Below are positions 1 to 5,364 of a stretch of DNA of 5,464 bases, in pieces; position 1 is the first letter of the stretch, and each line of letters begins with the position of its first letter. Below the pieces are notes generated by a model. The model made no database searches and was not told where the DNA came from. It saw only the letters and a program-made list of their open reading frames with translations. This stretch comes from an uncultured Oscillospiraceae bacterium (lineage in GTDB: Bacteria; Bacillota; Clostridia; Oscillospirales; Oscillospiraceae), in NCBI GenBank assembly GCA_910579485.1, contig CAJTVO010000175.1, positions 1-5,464 on the forward strand, written 5' to 3'. The position numbers and the translations under genes were made by a program.

Positions 1-235
1 TACCCAAAACCAGACGGTTCTGTTCAAAATTGAAGCCTTTCCGGGGGGATCATCACCTGCACAGGGCAGGAGGAAGGGGCTTTTCAGGGGGATTTTAGAG
101 TATTTGGACTCGAAGAATCGGTCTCGCTCGGGGAGGTTTTTGGGGGCGGTCCTGGGGAGAATTTCAGGGACTTTGCCGCCGTAGAATCCCCCTGAAAGGG
201 AGAAAATCGGGGGACGTAGGGGTGGAAAAATGGGT
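1..235. other. Non-coding stretch beyond the tsf terminator
   Basis: No reading frame of useful length or recognisable protein is visible on either strand. The stretch is rich in G and C runs on opposite strands. It contains a perfect 13-bp inverted repeat (82-94 with 185-197) enclosing a smaller pairing (GGCGG 145-149 with CCGCC 176-180), described separately. The gene often found after tsf in Firmicutes, pyrH, is not seen here. Confidence 0.6.
82..197. repeat. 13-bp perfect inverted repeat bounding about 116 bp
   Basis: TTTCAGGGGGATT at 82-94 is the exact reverse complement of AATCCCCCTGAAA at 185-197. Each end can be extended by one G-U pair if transcribed. Inside, GGCGG (145-149) can pair with CCGCC (176-180), and a GTCC/GGAC pair fits within that. 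The unit has no coding potential. It could be a small non-autonomous element (MITE-like), an intergenic repeat unit, or a structured RNA. The sequence alone does not decide between these, and no clear target-site duplication is visible. Confidence 0.5.
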
Positions 236-237
236 AC

Positions 238-272
238 AAAAAAGGGCCCGCAGCGATTTGCTACGAGCCCTT
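238..272 (-). terminator. Intrinsic terminator after tsf
   Basis: On the minus strand a 13-bp stem (242-254 with 260-272, including two G-U pairs) closes a 5-nt loop and runs into six T residues (243-238). It lies about 64 nt past the tsf stop codon, in the right orientation to end the rpsB-tsf transcript. Confidence 0.9.
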
Positions 273-335
273 CTCAGGGTGTCATTATTCGAGAGATTTT
301 ATGCGCGTCTTAAATCAGACGTTATCAAAGACTCC

Positions 336-1253
336 TTACTTCACAAGAGAAGCGATCTCCTCGGCGAAGTTCTCCTGCTTCTTCTCAATACCCTCGCCCT
401 TCTCAAAGCGGACGGCGTCCAGCAGACGCACGGTGACACCGGCGGCCTTGGCCACGGTGTTCATATACTGCTCCACGGTCACCTCGCCGTCCTTGACGAA
501 GTCCTGCTGCAGCAGGCAGTTCTCAGCGTAGAACTTGTTCAGCTTGCCCTCGACGATCTTCTCCTTGACCTGGGCGGGCTTGCTGGCCATCTTGGGATCG
601 TTGTCCATCTGAGCCAGCATGATGCGCTTCTCCTCCTCCAGGACGTCGGGGGTCACCTGGCTCTTGTCCCAGAAACGGGGGTTCAGAGCGGCGATCTGCA
701 TAGCCAGATCTTTGCCCATCTCCAGCACCTTCTCGGTGACCTCGCCGTCCACAGCCAGGTTCACCAGCACGCCGATCTTGCCGCCGGCGTGGATATAGGG
801 AACGCTGACGCCCTCGGGGAAGCGGGCGAAACGGCGGACCTTGATATTCTCGCCGATGACCAGGACCATCTCCTGCTGCTGCTGCTGGACGGTCAGGTCA
901 GTGCCATCGTATTTGCAGTCCATGAGCGCGTCCAGATTGGCGGGAGCCTGCGCGGCCACGGTAGCGGCCACGCCCTTGACGAAGTCCACGAACTTCTCAT
1001 TCTTGCCCACGAAGTCGGTCTCGGCGTTGACCTCGACCACTACGCCCACGCCGTTGATCACGCAGGCATAGGCCATGCCCTCGGCGGCAATGCGGCCGGC
1101 CTTCTTGGCGGAAGCGGCCAGGCCCTTCTCACGCAGGAACTCCACCGCCTTATCGACATCGCCGTCAGAGGCGGCCAGCGCCTTCTTGCAGTCCATCATG
1201 CCCACGCCGGTCATTTCCCGCAGGTTCTTTACGTCAGCAGCTGTAAAAGCCAT
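336..1253 (-). CDS. tsf: Elongation factor Ts (EF-Ts)
   Basis: EF-Ts is the cytoplasmic guanine nucleotide exchange factor that releases GDP from EF-Tu so that it can rebind GTP and aminoacyl-tRNA. The 305-residue protein is full length for the family. Residues 1-55 form the UBA-like N-terminal domain with the signature LREMTGVGMMDCKKAL (11-26). The EF-Tu-contacting TDFV motif follows at 79-82 (context NAETDFVGKNE), then the core domain. The ATG at 1253 is preceded by GGAGG (1267-1263) at 9 nt spacing, and the first residues (MAFTAADVKNLRE) align with typical EF-Ts starts. It lies 136 nt downstream of rpsB, the usual pairing, but an intrinsic terminator hairpin sits between them. One oddity is a run of five glutamines (123-127) encoded by five consecutive CAG codons. 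Identification is secure. Confidence 0.97.
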   Translation of the reverse strand: MAFTAADVKNLREMTGVGMMDCKKALAASDGDVDKAVEFLREKGLAASAKKAGRIAAEGMAYACVINGVGVVVEVNAETDFVGKNEKFVDFVKGVAATVAAQAPANLDALMDCKYDGTDLTVQQQQQEMVLVIGENIKVRRFARFPEGVSVPYIHAGGKIGVLVNLAVDGEVTEKVLEMGKDLAMQIAALNPRFWDKSQVTPDVLEEEKRIMLAQMDNDPKMASKPAQVKEKIVEGKLNKFYAENCLLQQDFVKDGEVTVEQYMNTVAKAAGVTVRLLDAVRFEKGEGIEKKQENFAEEIASLVK

Positions 1254-1262
1254 AATGATATT

Positions 1263-1267
1263 CCTCC
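1263..1267 (-). promoter_or_regulatory. tsf ribosome binding site
   Basis: GGAGG on the minus strand, 9 nt before the ATG at 1253. It fixes the tsf start. Confidence 0.85.
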
Positions 1268-1275
1268 ATATATAA

Positions 1276-1305
1276 ATAGTAAGTGAAAATAGTATTTCCA
1301 GTCAT
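1276..1305 (-). promoter_or_regulatory. Possible weak tsf promoter
   Basis: On the minus strand ATGACT (1305-1300) and TACTAT (1281-1276) are separated by 18 bp, each matching four of six sigma-A consensus bases. It lies after the rpsB terminator and just before tsf. Transcription from it would begin almost at the Shine-Dalgarno sequence, leaving a very short leader. It is a weak candidate, mentioned because tsf otherwise relies on terminator read-through. Confidence 0.25.
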
Positions 1306-1309
1306 TCAG

Positions 1310-1338
1310 AAAAAATGGGGCGGGACACTCCCGCCCCA
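1310..1338 (-). terminator. Intrinsic terminator/attenuator between rpsB and tsf
   Basis: On the minus strand a perfect 10-bp stem, TGGGGCGGGA (1338-1329) with TCCCGCCCCA (1325-1316), closes a 3-nt loop and is followed at once by six T residues (1315-1310). It begins 51 nt past the rpsB stop codon. In the plus direction the following bases are not U-rich, so it acts leftward. It should reduce expression of tsf relative to rpsB by partial termination. The extent of read-through cannot be judged from sequence. Confidence 0.9.
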
Positions 1339-1389
1339 CAGGGTTTTATACGAATTCTCAATATAAAGAAAGTAGTTGCTTTATGCGGC

Positions 1390-2115
1390 TTACTCAGCGG
1401 CGGGAGCCTCGGCGGGCTCCTCGTTCTGCTCGCCCTGACGGCCCTCGATTATGGCGTTGGCCATAATGGAGGAAATCAGCTTGATGGCGCGGATGGCGTC
1501 GTCGTTGCCGGGGATGGGGTAGTCGATCTCATCGGGATCGCAGTTAGTGTCAGCGATGGCCACCACGGGGATGCCCAGCTTGTGGGCCTCGGCGATGGCA
1601 TTGCGCTCCTTGCGGGTGTCCACGATGAACAGGGCGCCGGGGAGGCGCTTCATCTCCTTCACGCCGCCCAGGTACTTCTCCAGCTTGGCGATCTCGCCCA
1701 TATGCTTGATGACTTCCTTCTTGGGCAGCATGTCAAAGGTGCCGTCCTCCTGCATCCGCTTGAGCTGATTCAGGCGGTCCACACGGGTACGCATGGTCTT
1801 GAAGTTGGTCATCATGCCGCCCAGCCAGCGGGCGTTGACATAGTACATGTTGCAGCGGGCGGCCTCTTCCTTGATGGCCTCCTGCGCCTGCTTCTTGGTG
1901 CCGACGAACAGCAGGGACTCGCCGTTCTCACTGAGCTGGCGGACGAAGCTGTAAGCCTCCTCCAGCTTCTTGACGGTCTTCTGCAGGTCGATGATATAGA
2001 TGCCGTTGCGCTCCGTGTAGATATAGGGAGCCATCTTGGGGTTCCAGCGGCGGGTCTGGTGGCCGAAGTGGACGCCAGCTTCCAGGAGCTGCTTCATAGA
2101 TACGACGCTTGCCAT
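1390..2115 (-). CDS. rpsB: 30S ribosomal protein S2
   Basis: S2 (bacterial uS2) assembles late onto the 30S subunit between head and body and is needed for S1 binding in bacteria that have S1. The 241-residue product is full length. Diagnostic stretches are MKQLLEAGVHFGHQTRRWNP near the N-terminus, the IYIIDLQKT strand, LFVGTKKQAQE, the YVNARWLGGMMTNFKT block, LPGALFIVDTRKE and PVVAIADTNCDPDEIDYPIPGND, the last two being the PROSITE-type S2 regions. The C-terminal tail is acidic and Ala/Pro-rich, typical of Firmicutes. I chose the ATG at 2115: GGAGG (2131-2127) lies 11 nt upstream. A longer frame from a TTG at 2133 would start inside that Shine-Dalgarno sequence and adds six residues absent from S2 proteins. 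It has its own promoter and a structured leader. tsf follows after a terminator hairpin. Confidence 0.97.
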   Translation of the reverse strand: MASVVSMKQLLEAGVHFGHQTRRWNPKMAPYIYTERNGIYIIDLQKTVKKLEEAYSFVRQLSENGESLLFVGTKKQAQEAIKEEAARCNMYYVNARWLGGMMTNFKTMRTRVDRLNQLKRMQEDGTFDMLPKKEVIKHMGEIAKLEKYLGGVKEMKRLPGALFIVDTRKERNAIAEAHKLGIPVVAIADTNCDPDEIDYPIPGNDDAIRAIKLISSIMANAIIEGRQGEQNEEPAEAPAAE

Positions 2116-2126
2116 GGTTGTTGTTT

Positions 2127-2131
2127 CCTCC
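2127..2131 (-). promoter_or_regulatory. rpsB ribosome binding site
   Basis: GGAGG on the minus strand, 11 nt before ATG 2115. A second GGAGG (2153-2149) lies 22 nt further upstream, at the foot of the leader hairpin, with no start codon at a usable distance. Confidence 0.8.
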
Positions 2132-2152
2132 AAAATTTAGTTTTTTGCCCTC

Positions 2153-2223
2153 CAGGACCATCTACCGTCCAGCTAACTGCCTGCGATCATGCAATGGCAG
2201 CACCGGCGGGACGTCCGGTCCTG
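2153..2223 (-). promoter_or_regulatory. Structured leader of rpsB mRNA
   Basis: Between the predicted transcription start (about 2232) and the rpsB Shine-Dalgarno, the minus-strand RNA can form one long interrupted hairpin. CAGGACC (2223-2217) pairs with GGTCCTG (2159-2153), 7 bp. CGTCC (2213-2209) pairs with GGACG (2170-2166). CTGCC (2200-2196) pairs with GGCAG (2181-2177). TGC (2193-2191) pairs with GCA (2184-2182), closing a 6-nt loop. Autoregulatory leaders are well established for ribosomal protein operons, including rpsB in gamma-proteobacteria. Whether this one binds S2 is inference. The hairpin does not itself cover the GGAGG at 2131-2127. Confidence 0.5.
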
Positions 2224-2238
2224 TGCGGAATCTGGGAT

Positions 2239-2267
2239 ATTGTAGCACATCCCCGCTGGGAATGCAA
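2239..2267 (-). promoter_or_regulatory. Sigma-A promoter of rpsB (extended -10)
   Basis: On the minus strand, -35 TTGCAT (2267-2262), 17-bp spacer, and -10 TACAAT (2244-2239). The -10 is preceded by TGC, giving an extended -10 element. The expected start is near 2232, leaving a leader of about 115 nt before the rpsB ATG. Position between the upstream gene's terminator and rpsB fits. Confidence 0.85.
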
Positions 2268-2270
2268 GGG

Positions 2271-2306
2271 TATTTTTCACAAAAAACCAATATTTTTTCA
2301 CAAAAA
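2271..2306. repeat. Tandem AT-rich repeat upstream of the rpsB -35 (UP-element candidate)
   Basis: TATTTTTCACAAAAAA (2271-2286) and TATTTTTTCACAAAAA (2291-2306) are near-identical 16-bp units at a 20-bp period, about two helical turns. The proximal unit ends 3 bp upstream of the rpsB -35. A/T tracts here are where UP elements bind the RNA polymerase alpha C-terminal domain at strong rRNA and r-protein promoters. The distal unit also supplies the T tract of the preceding gene's terminator. Confidence 0.5.
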
Positions 2307-2352
2307 GAGCCACGCGCCGGAAAAAAGCGGCAAAACCGCCTCCCGGCGCGTG
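2302..2352 (-). terminator. Intrinsic terminator of the phosphatidyltransferase gene
   Basis: On the minus strand a perfect 10-bp outer stem, CACGCGCCGG (2352-2343) with CCGGCGCGTG (2320-2311), is followed by GCTC and five T residues (2306-2302). A smaller hairpin (GCGG 2339-2336 with CCGC 2330-2327) followed by six T residues (2326-2321) is nested inside its loop. It begins 14 nt after the stop codon. Confidence 0.85.
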
Positions 2353-2366
2353 GAAAACCCGTCCCG

Positions 2367-2927
2367 TCAGGACCTCCCGGCCCTGATCCGGCGCAAATCA
2401 GCTATGGTATAGAGCACCAGGCTCAGCAGGATGCTGGCGGCGCCCGCCAGGACCAGGACCGCCGAAACGGGCTGGGGAATGGCGTACCAGACGATGTGGG
2501 CGAGGATGACGGCGTAGAGGACGCAGGTGGCCAGCTTCCCATGCCACGCGGCGCTGTAGACCGCGCCCGTCTGGCGGATGACCAGCAGGCCCATGACGGC
2601 CATGACGGTCTCCTTCATCACCAGCACGCCCAGGAGCCACCAGATCGCCGGGAACCGGGTCAGCAGGCAGATCAGGGCCGCCGTCTGGGTCAGCTTGTCC
2701 GCGATGGGGTCCAGCACCTTGCCCAGGTCACTGACCATATGGAAGCGCCGGGCGATGAAGCCGTCGGCGATATCCGTGGCTCCGGAGAGCAGCAGCACCC
2801 AGGCCGCCAGAGGGTAGTCCTGCCTGCCGCAGTACAGCCACACGATCAGGGGGATCAGCAGGATGCGGAACATACTGAGCAGGTTGGGGATGGTGAGGAT
2901 CTGTTTGTTTTTGGGACTTTCCGGCAT
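2367..2927 (-). CDS. PgsA-like CDP-alcohol phosphatidyltransferase
   Basis: This integral membrane enzyme moves a phosphatidyl group from CDP-diacylglycerol to an alcohol. The closest family role is phosphatidylglycerophosphate synthase (PgsA), which makes the phosphatidylglycerol precursor; cardiolipin synthase of the same fold is an alternative. The 186 residues carry the complete CDP-OH-P signature D-x2-DG-x2-AR-x8-G-x3-D-x3-D: D52, D55, G56, A59, R60, G69, D73, D77, the Mg-binding acidic residues being intact. Hydrophobic segments lie at about 16-33, 38-50, 80-91, 96-117, 131-149 and 153-174. An N-terminal LTIPNLLSMFRI amphipathic entry matches the family. The ATG at 2927 has GGAGG (2940-2936) 8 nt upstream. 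The frame stays open 39 codons further, but that extension would run back through the promoter. It is monocistronic: own promoter and terminator. The alcohol substrate cannot be decided from sequence. Confidence 0.88.
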   Translation of the reverse strand: MPESPKNKQILTIPNLLSMFRILLIPLIVWLYCGRQDYPLAAWVLLLSGATDIADGFIARRFHMVSDLGKVLDPIADKLTQTAALICLLTRFPAIWWLLGVLVMKETVMAVMGLLVIRQTGAVYSAAWHGKLATCVLYAVILAHIVWYAIPQPVSAVLVLAGAASILLSLVLYTIADLRRIRAGRS

Positions 2928-2935
2928 GGGAGTCG

Positions 2936-2940
2936 CCTCC
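2936..2940 (-). promoter_or_regulatory. Ribosome binding site deciding the phosphatidyltransferase start
   Basis: GGAGG on the minus strand, 8 nt before ATG 2927. It supports this internal ATG over the longer open frame beginning at 3044. Confidence 0.85.
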
Positions 2941-2985
2941 GTTCGGGGTTCACCCGCCGCAGCAATGCGGAGTGGTTTGCTCCAT

Positions 2986-3014
2986 ACTATAACCAAATCC
3001 AGCCGCGCCGTCAA
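2986..3014 (-). promoter_or_regulatory. Sigma-A promoter of the phosphatidyltransferase gene
   Basis: On the minus strand, -35 TTGACG (3014-3009), 17-bp spacer and -10 TATAGT (2991-2986), each five of six consensus bases. The predicted start near 2979 gives a leader of about 50 nt. The -35 lies only about 15 bp from the point where GC-rich sequence gives way to IS-derived sequence (around 3030). Confidence 0.85.
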
Positions 3015-3029
3015 GGGCGGGGGGCGAAG

Positions 3030-3497
3030 TTTAAAGAAATACAAAGAAAGTTGCAGTCAAGTAGCAGCCAGCGAAGAACGCAGAATTGACGGAGGGAAAA
3101 ATCAAATGGCAGGAAGCGGCACATTGTAGTGGAAGTGCTGGGCTGCTTGTTGTCTGTTGTGGTCCATGCTGCCAATATTCATGACACAAAAGGTGGAATA
3201 TCTACCGCTAAACGAGCGTATGAGCAGCATCCATCGGTTCAGAAGTTTTGTGCGGACACAGGATATCGGGGGACTTTCATTTTTGATTTAAAAGAACAGC
3301 TTGACCTTGATGCTGATATTTCGGGAAAAATCAAGCCCTATCAACGGGAAAAACTTCCTTGGCGATGGATGGTGGAGCGCACCCTCTCTTGGCTCGATCA
3401 TTCCAGACGGCTCAGCAAAGATTATGATATCTCCATCTCTTCCGCCGAGGCTATGGTCAAAATTTCTCACTTCCACACGCCACTCAAACGCTTATGA
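3030..3497 (+). pseudogene. IS5-family transposase, C-terminal remnant (5'-truncated, frameshifted)
   Basis: This is the downstream part of a DDE transposase of the IS5 family. The first recognisable piece, SEERRIDGGKNQ (about 3067-3102), is in a different frame from the next, GRKRHIVVEVLG (from about 3108). Together they match the family's ...GGKK-x-x-GRKRHI block, so a frameshift lies near 3100. From 3129 the frame is open to TGA at 3495-3497. Family landmarks are VVHAANIHDTKGG, then the second catalytic Asp in ADTGYRG (GAC at 3255-3257). The catalytic Glu in RWMVERTLSWLDHSRRLSKDYD-type context follows (E at 3375-3377, with the upstream Arg of the R-x3-E signature). The N-terminal half with the HTH and first Asp is missing; the sequence stops next to the phosphatidyltransferase promoter. 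It cannot make a working transposase. Family is clear, subgroup (IS1031-like) likely. Confidence 0.85.
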
Positions 3498-3526
3498 ATA
3501 CAGGTTCTAAATACCATCCCAGGCTC

Positions 3527-3923
3527 CATGTTCAGCGCCTTGTTCAGAATGTGCGCAAAGATATCCTCGCTCATCTCCGATGGAAACCGCTTGTAGAACA
3601 CATAGCTCACAGTTGTTAGGTGCGGGATCTTTTCCAGCGGGTCGTATCCCAGAAACCATCGGTATGCTACATTTCTCTATATCCCGGTGCGTCTGCCGCA
3701 GGGACGGCAGGCCGCACAGATGCTCCAGCAACGCCATTTTGATCAGCACCCCCCGAATCGATTCCGAGCGTTCGTTATACGCGCAGTAGTACGGACTCAG
3801 TCGTTCATACAGCCAGTCATAGTCCATGACCTTCTCTATTTTTTGCAGCAGATGATCCTTGGGCACCCAAAATTCTACGTCCGTCATTACTACTTCTCTT
3901 CGTCCATCTCATTTCTTTTCCAT
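3527..3923 (-). pseudogene. IS1182-type transposase, N-terminal remnant
   Basis: Reading leftward from the ATG at 3923 (GGGGG at a fair ribosome-binding distance) gives MEKK, an in-frame TGA (3911-3909), then DGRREVVMTDVEFWVPKDHLL and on through the family's N-terminal domain (DUF772-like). Landmarks are DHLLQKIEKVMDYDWLYERL, SIRGVLIKMALLEHLCGLPSLRQTHRDIE. After DIE a frameshift occurs, and the sequence continues in another frame as NVAYRWFLGYDPLEKIPHLT, then TVSYVFYKRF and an AHILNKALNM stretch ending near 3527. The whole DDE catalytic domain is missing. The break abuts the 3' end of the IS5 remnant. With a nonsense codon, a frameshift and a truncation it is dead. Only the part after an internal ATG at 3887 is openly readable. 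Confidence 0.8.
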
Positions 3924-3952
3924 CTCTGCACCCCCTTTGTCCTTAATTATAG

Positions 3953-4252
3953 TTACCACAGTTGAAAAGCGGAACAAAGGGCATCATCAAAGGAAGAGAC
4001 AGCGGGAAGGATTTTTCTCAAAAAGCGCTTCAGCCAAGCCCAGAAATGTTCGATAGGATTGAGTTCCGGGGAGTAGGGTGGAAGAAAGAGAAGTCTGCAC
4101 CCGGCATTTTGGGCAGCAAGAAGCAGCCGCTTTTTGGAATGGAATGAAGCGTTATCCATCACAATCACGGTTCCTTGTTCCAGAGAAGGCAGAAGCTGGT
4201 TGGAAAACCAGAACTCAAAAAGCCTGCTGTCCATCGTTCCGTTATACTGATA
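3953..4252 (-). pseudogene. IS630-type transposase, C-terminal remnant
   Basis: This is the C-terminal half of an IS630/Tc1-mariner superfamily DDE transposase. Readable sequence begins around 4252 with YQYNGTMDSRLFEFWF; an in-frame TAG lies immediately upstream (4255-4253). The second catalytic Asp is in VIVMDNASFH (codon 4156-4154) and the Glu in LFLPPYSPELNPIEHFW, with 34 residues between them, the D34E spacing typical of IS630. It ends at TAA 3955-3953. The N-terminal HTH region and first Asp are absent. The methionine at 4234 is internal to the family alignment and not a true start. This belongs to a different IS630 subgroup from the plus-strand remnant that begins beside it, so the two are not halves of one gene. 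Confidence 0.85.
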
Positions 4253-4316
4253 CTAATCACTTATAAAGCACTTTAAAATTGAGGCAAGAAGCAGTATACT
4301 GAAGCAGGGTGAAAAA

Positions 4317-5020
4317 ATGTAGCGATATAGCGAAGAAGACAGGGAGATCATATCAGCAACGCGAAAAAAGAATAGAGATAAGCGAGCGGAAAAACGACTG
4401 TATGCGCTGGAACTGAGGGCAGAGGGAAAGAGTGCGGAGGAAGTGTTGGCAGCGACCGGGTTCCATAGTGCGTATATAACGTAGCTCACCGCAAAGTACC
4501 GTGCGGGTGGAATAGAAGCCATATCCAGAAACCATTACGGGGGGAATCGGCGGAACACGAGTGTGGAGGAGGAGACGCTGCTGCTGGAGCCATTCCGTGA
4601 GAAAGCAGATAAAGGAGAGATCGTAGAAGTATCCGAAATCAAAGCCAGCTATGAGCAGGCGGTAGGACACAGAATAGGCGGCAGTCAGATATACTATTAC
4701 TACACCGTCATGGCAGGAGGAAAGTGATACCGCGGAGCAAACATCCGAAAAAAGCCAGCGAGGAGGTCATAGCGGCCTCAAAAAAATTAAAGAAAAAGTG
4801 AAGGAATTGCAGGCGGAAATCCACAATCGCAATGGAAACGGTGGAAAGGTGCGCCTGATGTTCCAGGATGAAGCCGGTTTCGGAAGGATCAGCAACCCCA
4901 AATACTGCTGGTGTGAAAAAGGGACCCGTCCCAGTGTACCCTGCCACCATATCCGGGAGTATACTGATACGCCTATGGAGCGGTGGAGCCTCTGACTGGG
5001 GAATCCTGCTTCCTGATCTG
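4317..5020 (+). pseudogene. IS630-type transposase, N-terminal remnant with multiple stops and frameshifts
   Basis: Starting at ATG 4317, conceptual translation gives M-stop-RYSEEDREIISATRKK, then a helix-turn-helix region (KRLYALELRAEGKSAEEVLAATGFHSAYIT-stop-LTAKYRAGG), and a second winged-helix part ending GHRIGGSQIYY. The TAG codons at 4320-4322 and 4482-4484 both sit where CAG (Gln) would fit. The frame shifts near 4698 to HRHGRRKVIPRSKHPKKASEEV. It shifts again within the A-rich run 4781-4797 to VKELQAEIHNRNGNGGKVRL. The first catalytic Asp is in LMFQDEAGFGRI (GAT 4867-4869). A third shift at about 4961-4968 leads to YAYGAVEPLTGESCFL, after which IS630 similarity ends near 5020. The remaining catalytic Asp and Glu are missing. 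It is clearly a dead gene. Confidence 0.85.
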
Positions 5021-5354
5021 TTGTTTTCCCCCCTCCATTGGCACTTTCGTGAATCTTGACACAAGTAGAGTCCAAACTCAGGTTATCCATATCCATATCT
5101 GCTGACAATGCACGAAATACGGCTTCCAATGTGCCATCGTCCCGCCATTTGGCAAATCGGACATACACAGACTGCCAGGGGCCATACACCTCTGGCAGTT
5201 CTTGCCACTGCGCTCCGCTGTGGACGATCCAAAGCATCCCATTGAGCATGTTTCGATTATCTTTCCGCGGGCGGCCACGCTTTCCTGTACTTTGAGGTGG
5301 TATTATCTGTTGTACCTGCTCCCATTGTTCTTTTGTTAATTCATAGCGTTTCAT
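5020..5354 (-). pseudogene. IS5-family transposase, N-terminal remnant (3'-truncated)
   Basis: Reading leftward from ATG 5354 gives MKRYELTKEQWEQVQQIIPP, the GKRGRPRKDNRNMLNGMLWI segment, SGAQWQELPEVYGPWQSVY and VRFAKWRDDGTLEAVF. Together these form the N-terminal DUF4096-type domain of IS5-family transposases. The first catalytic Asp follows in LSLDSTCVKIHESANGG (D95). Similarity ends near 5020-5028, where IS630-derived sequence on the other strand takes over. The open frame runs on to 4767, but that extension is antisense to the IS630 remnant. The DST-CVK-HESANGG context marks a different IS5 subgroup (IS427-like) from the plus-strand IS5 piece at the left of the patch. Upstream, a hairpin (5365-5389) precedes the start codon, and no good ribosome binding site is visible. 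The N-terminal part itself shows no internal stop. Confidence 0.85.
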
Positions 5355-5364
5355 GTCTTTATTT

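Noticed and set aside
222..1286. Long plus-strand open frame opposite tsf
   Set aside because: Low-complexity Leu/His/Asp/Gly-rich product typical of the antisense of a GC-rich gene; the opposite strand encodes an unmistakable EF-Ts with a good ribosome binding site.
2116..2133. TTG start for rpsB six codons upstream
   Set aside because: The TTG overlaps the first bases of the Shine-Dalgarno sequence that serves ATG 2115, and the added residues are not part of S2.
1315..2412. Long plus-strand open frame opposite rpsB
   Set aside because: Antisense shadow of rpsB with a biased composition; it runs through two terminators and a promoter belonging to minus-strand genes.
2928..3044. 39-codon N-terminal extension of the phosphatidyltransferase
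   Set aside because: It would cover the gene's own -10 and -35 elements and lacks family similarity; ATG 2927 has GGAGG at 8 nt.
2109..3089. Plus-strand open frame opposite the phosphatidyltransferase
   Set aside because: Gln/Asp/Gly/Arg-rich shadow frame with no family resemblance; the minus strand has the complete CDP-alcohol phosphatidyltransferase signature.
3946..3951. TATAAT on the minus strand upstream of the IS1182 remnant
   Set aside because: A good -10 hexamer but no acceptable -35 at 16-18 bp and no extended -10; possibly a relic promoter cut by the neighbouring IS630 piece.
4253..4670. Minus-strand open frames opposite the IS630 N-terminal remnant
   Set aside because: No domain or recognisable motif; the plus strand reads as IS630 helix-turn-helix sequence.
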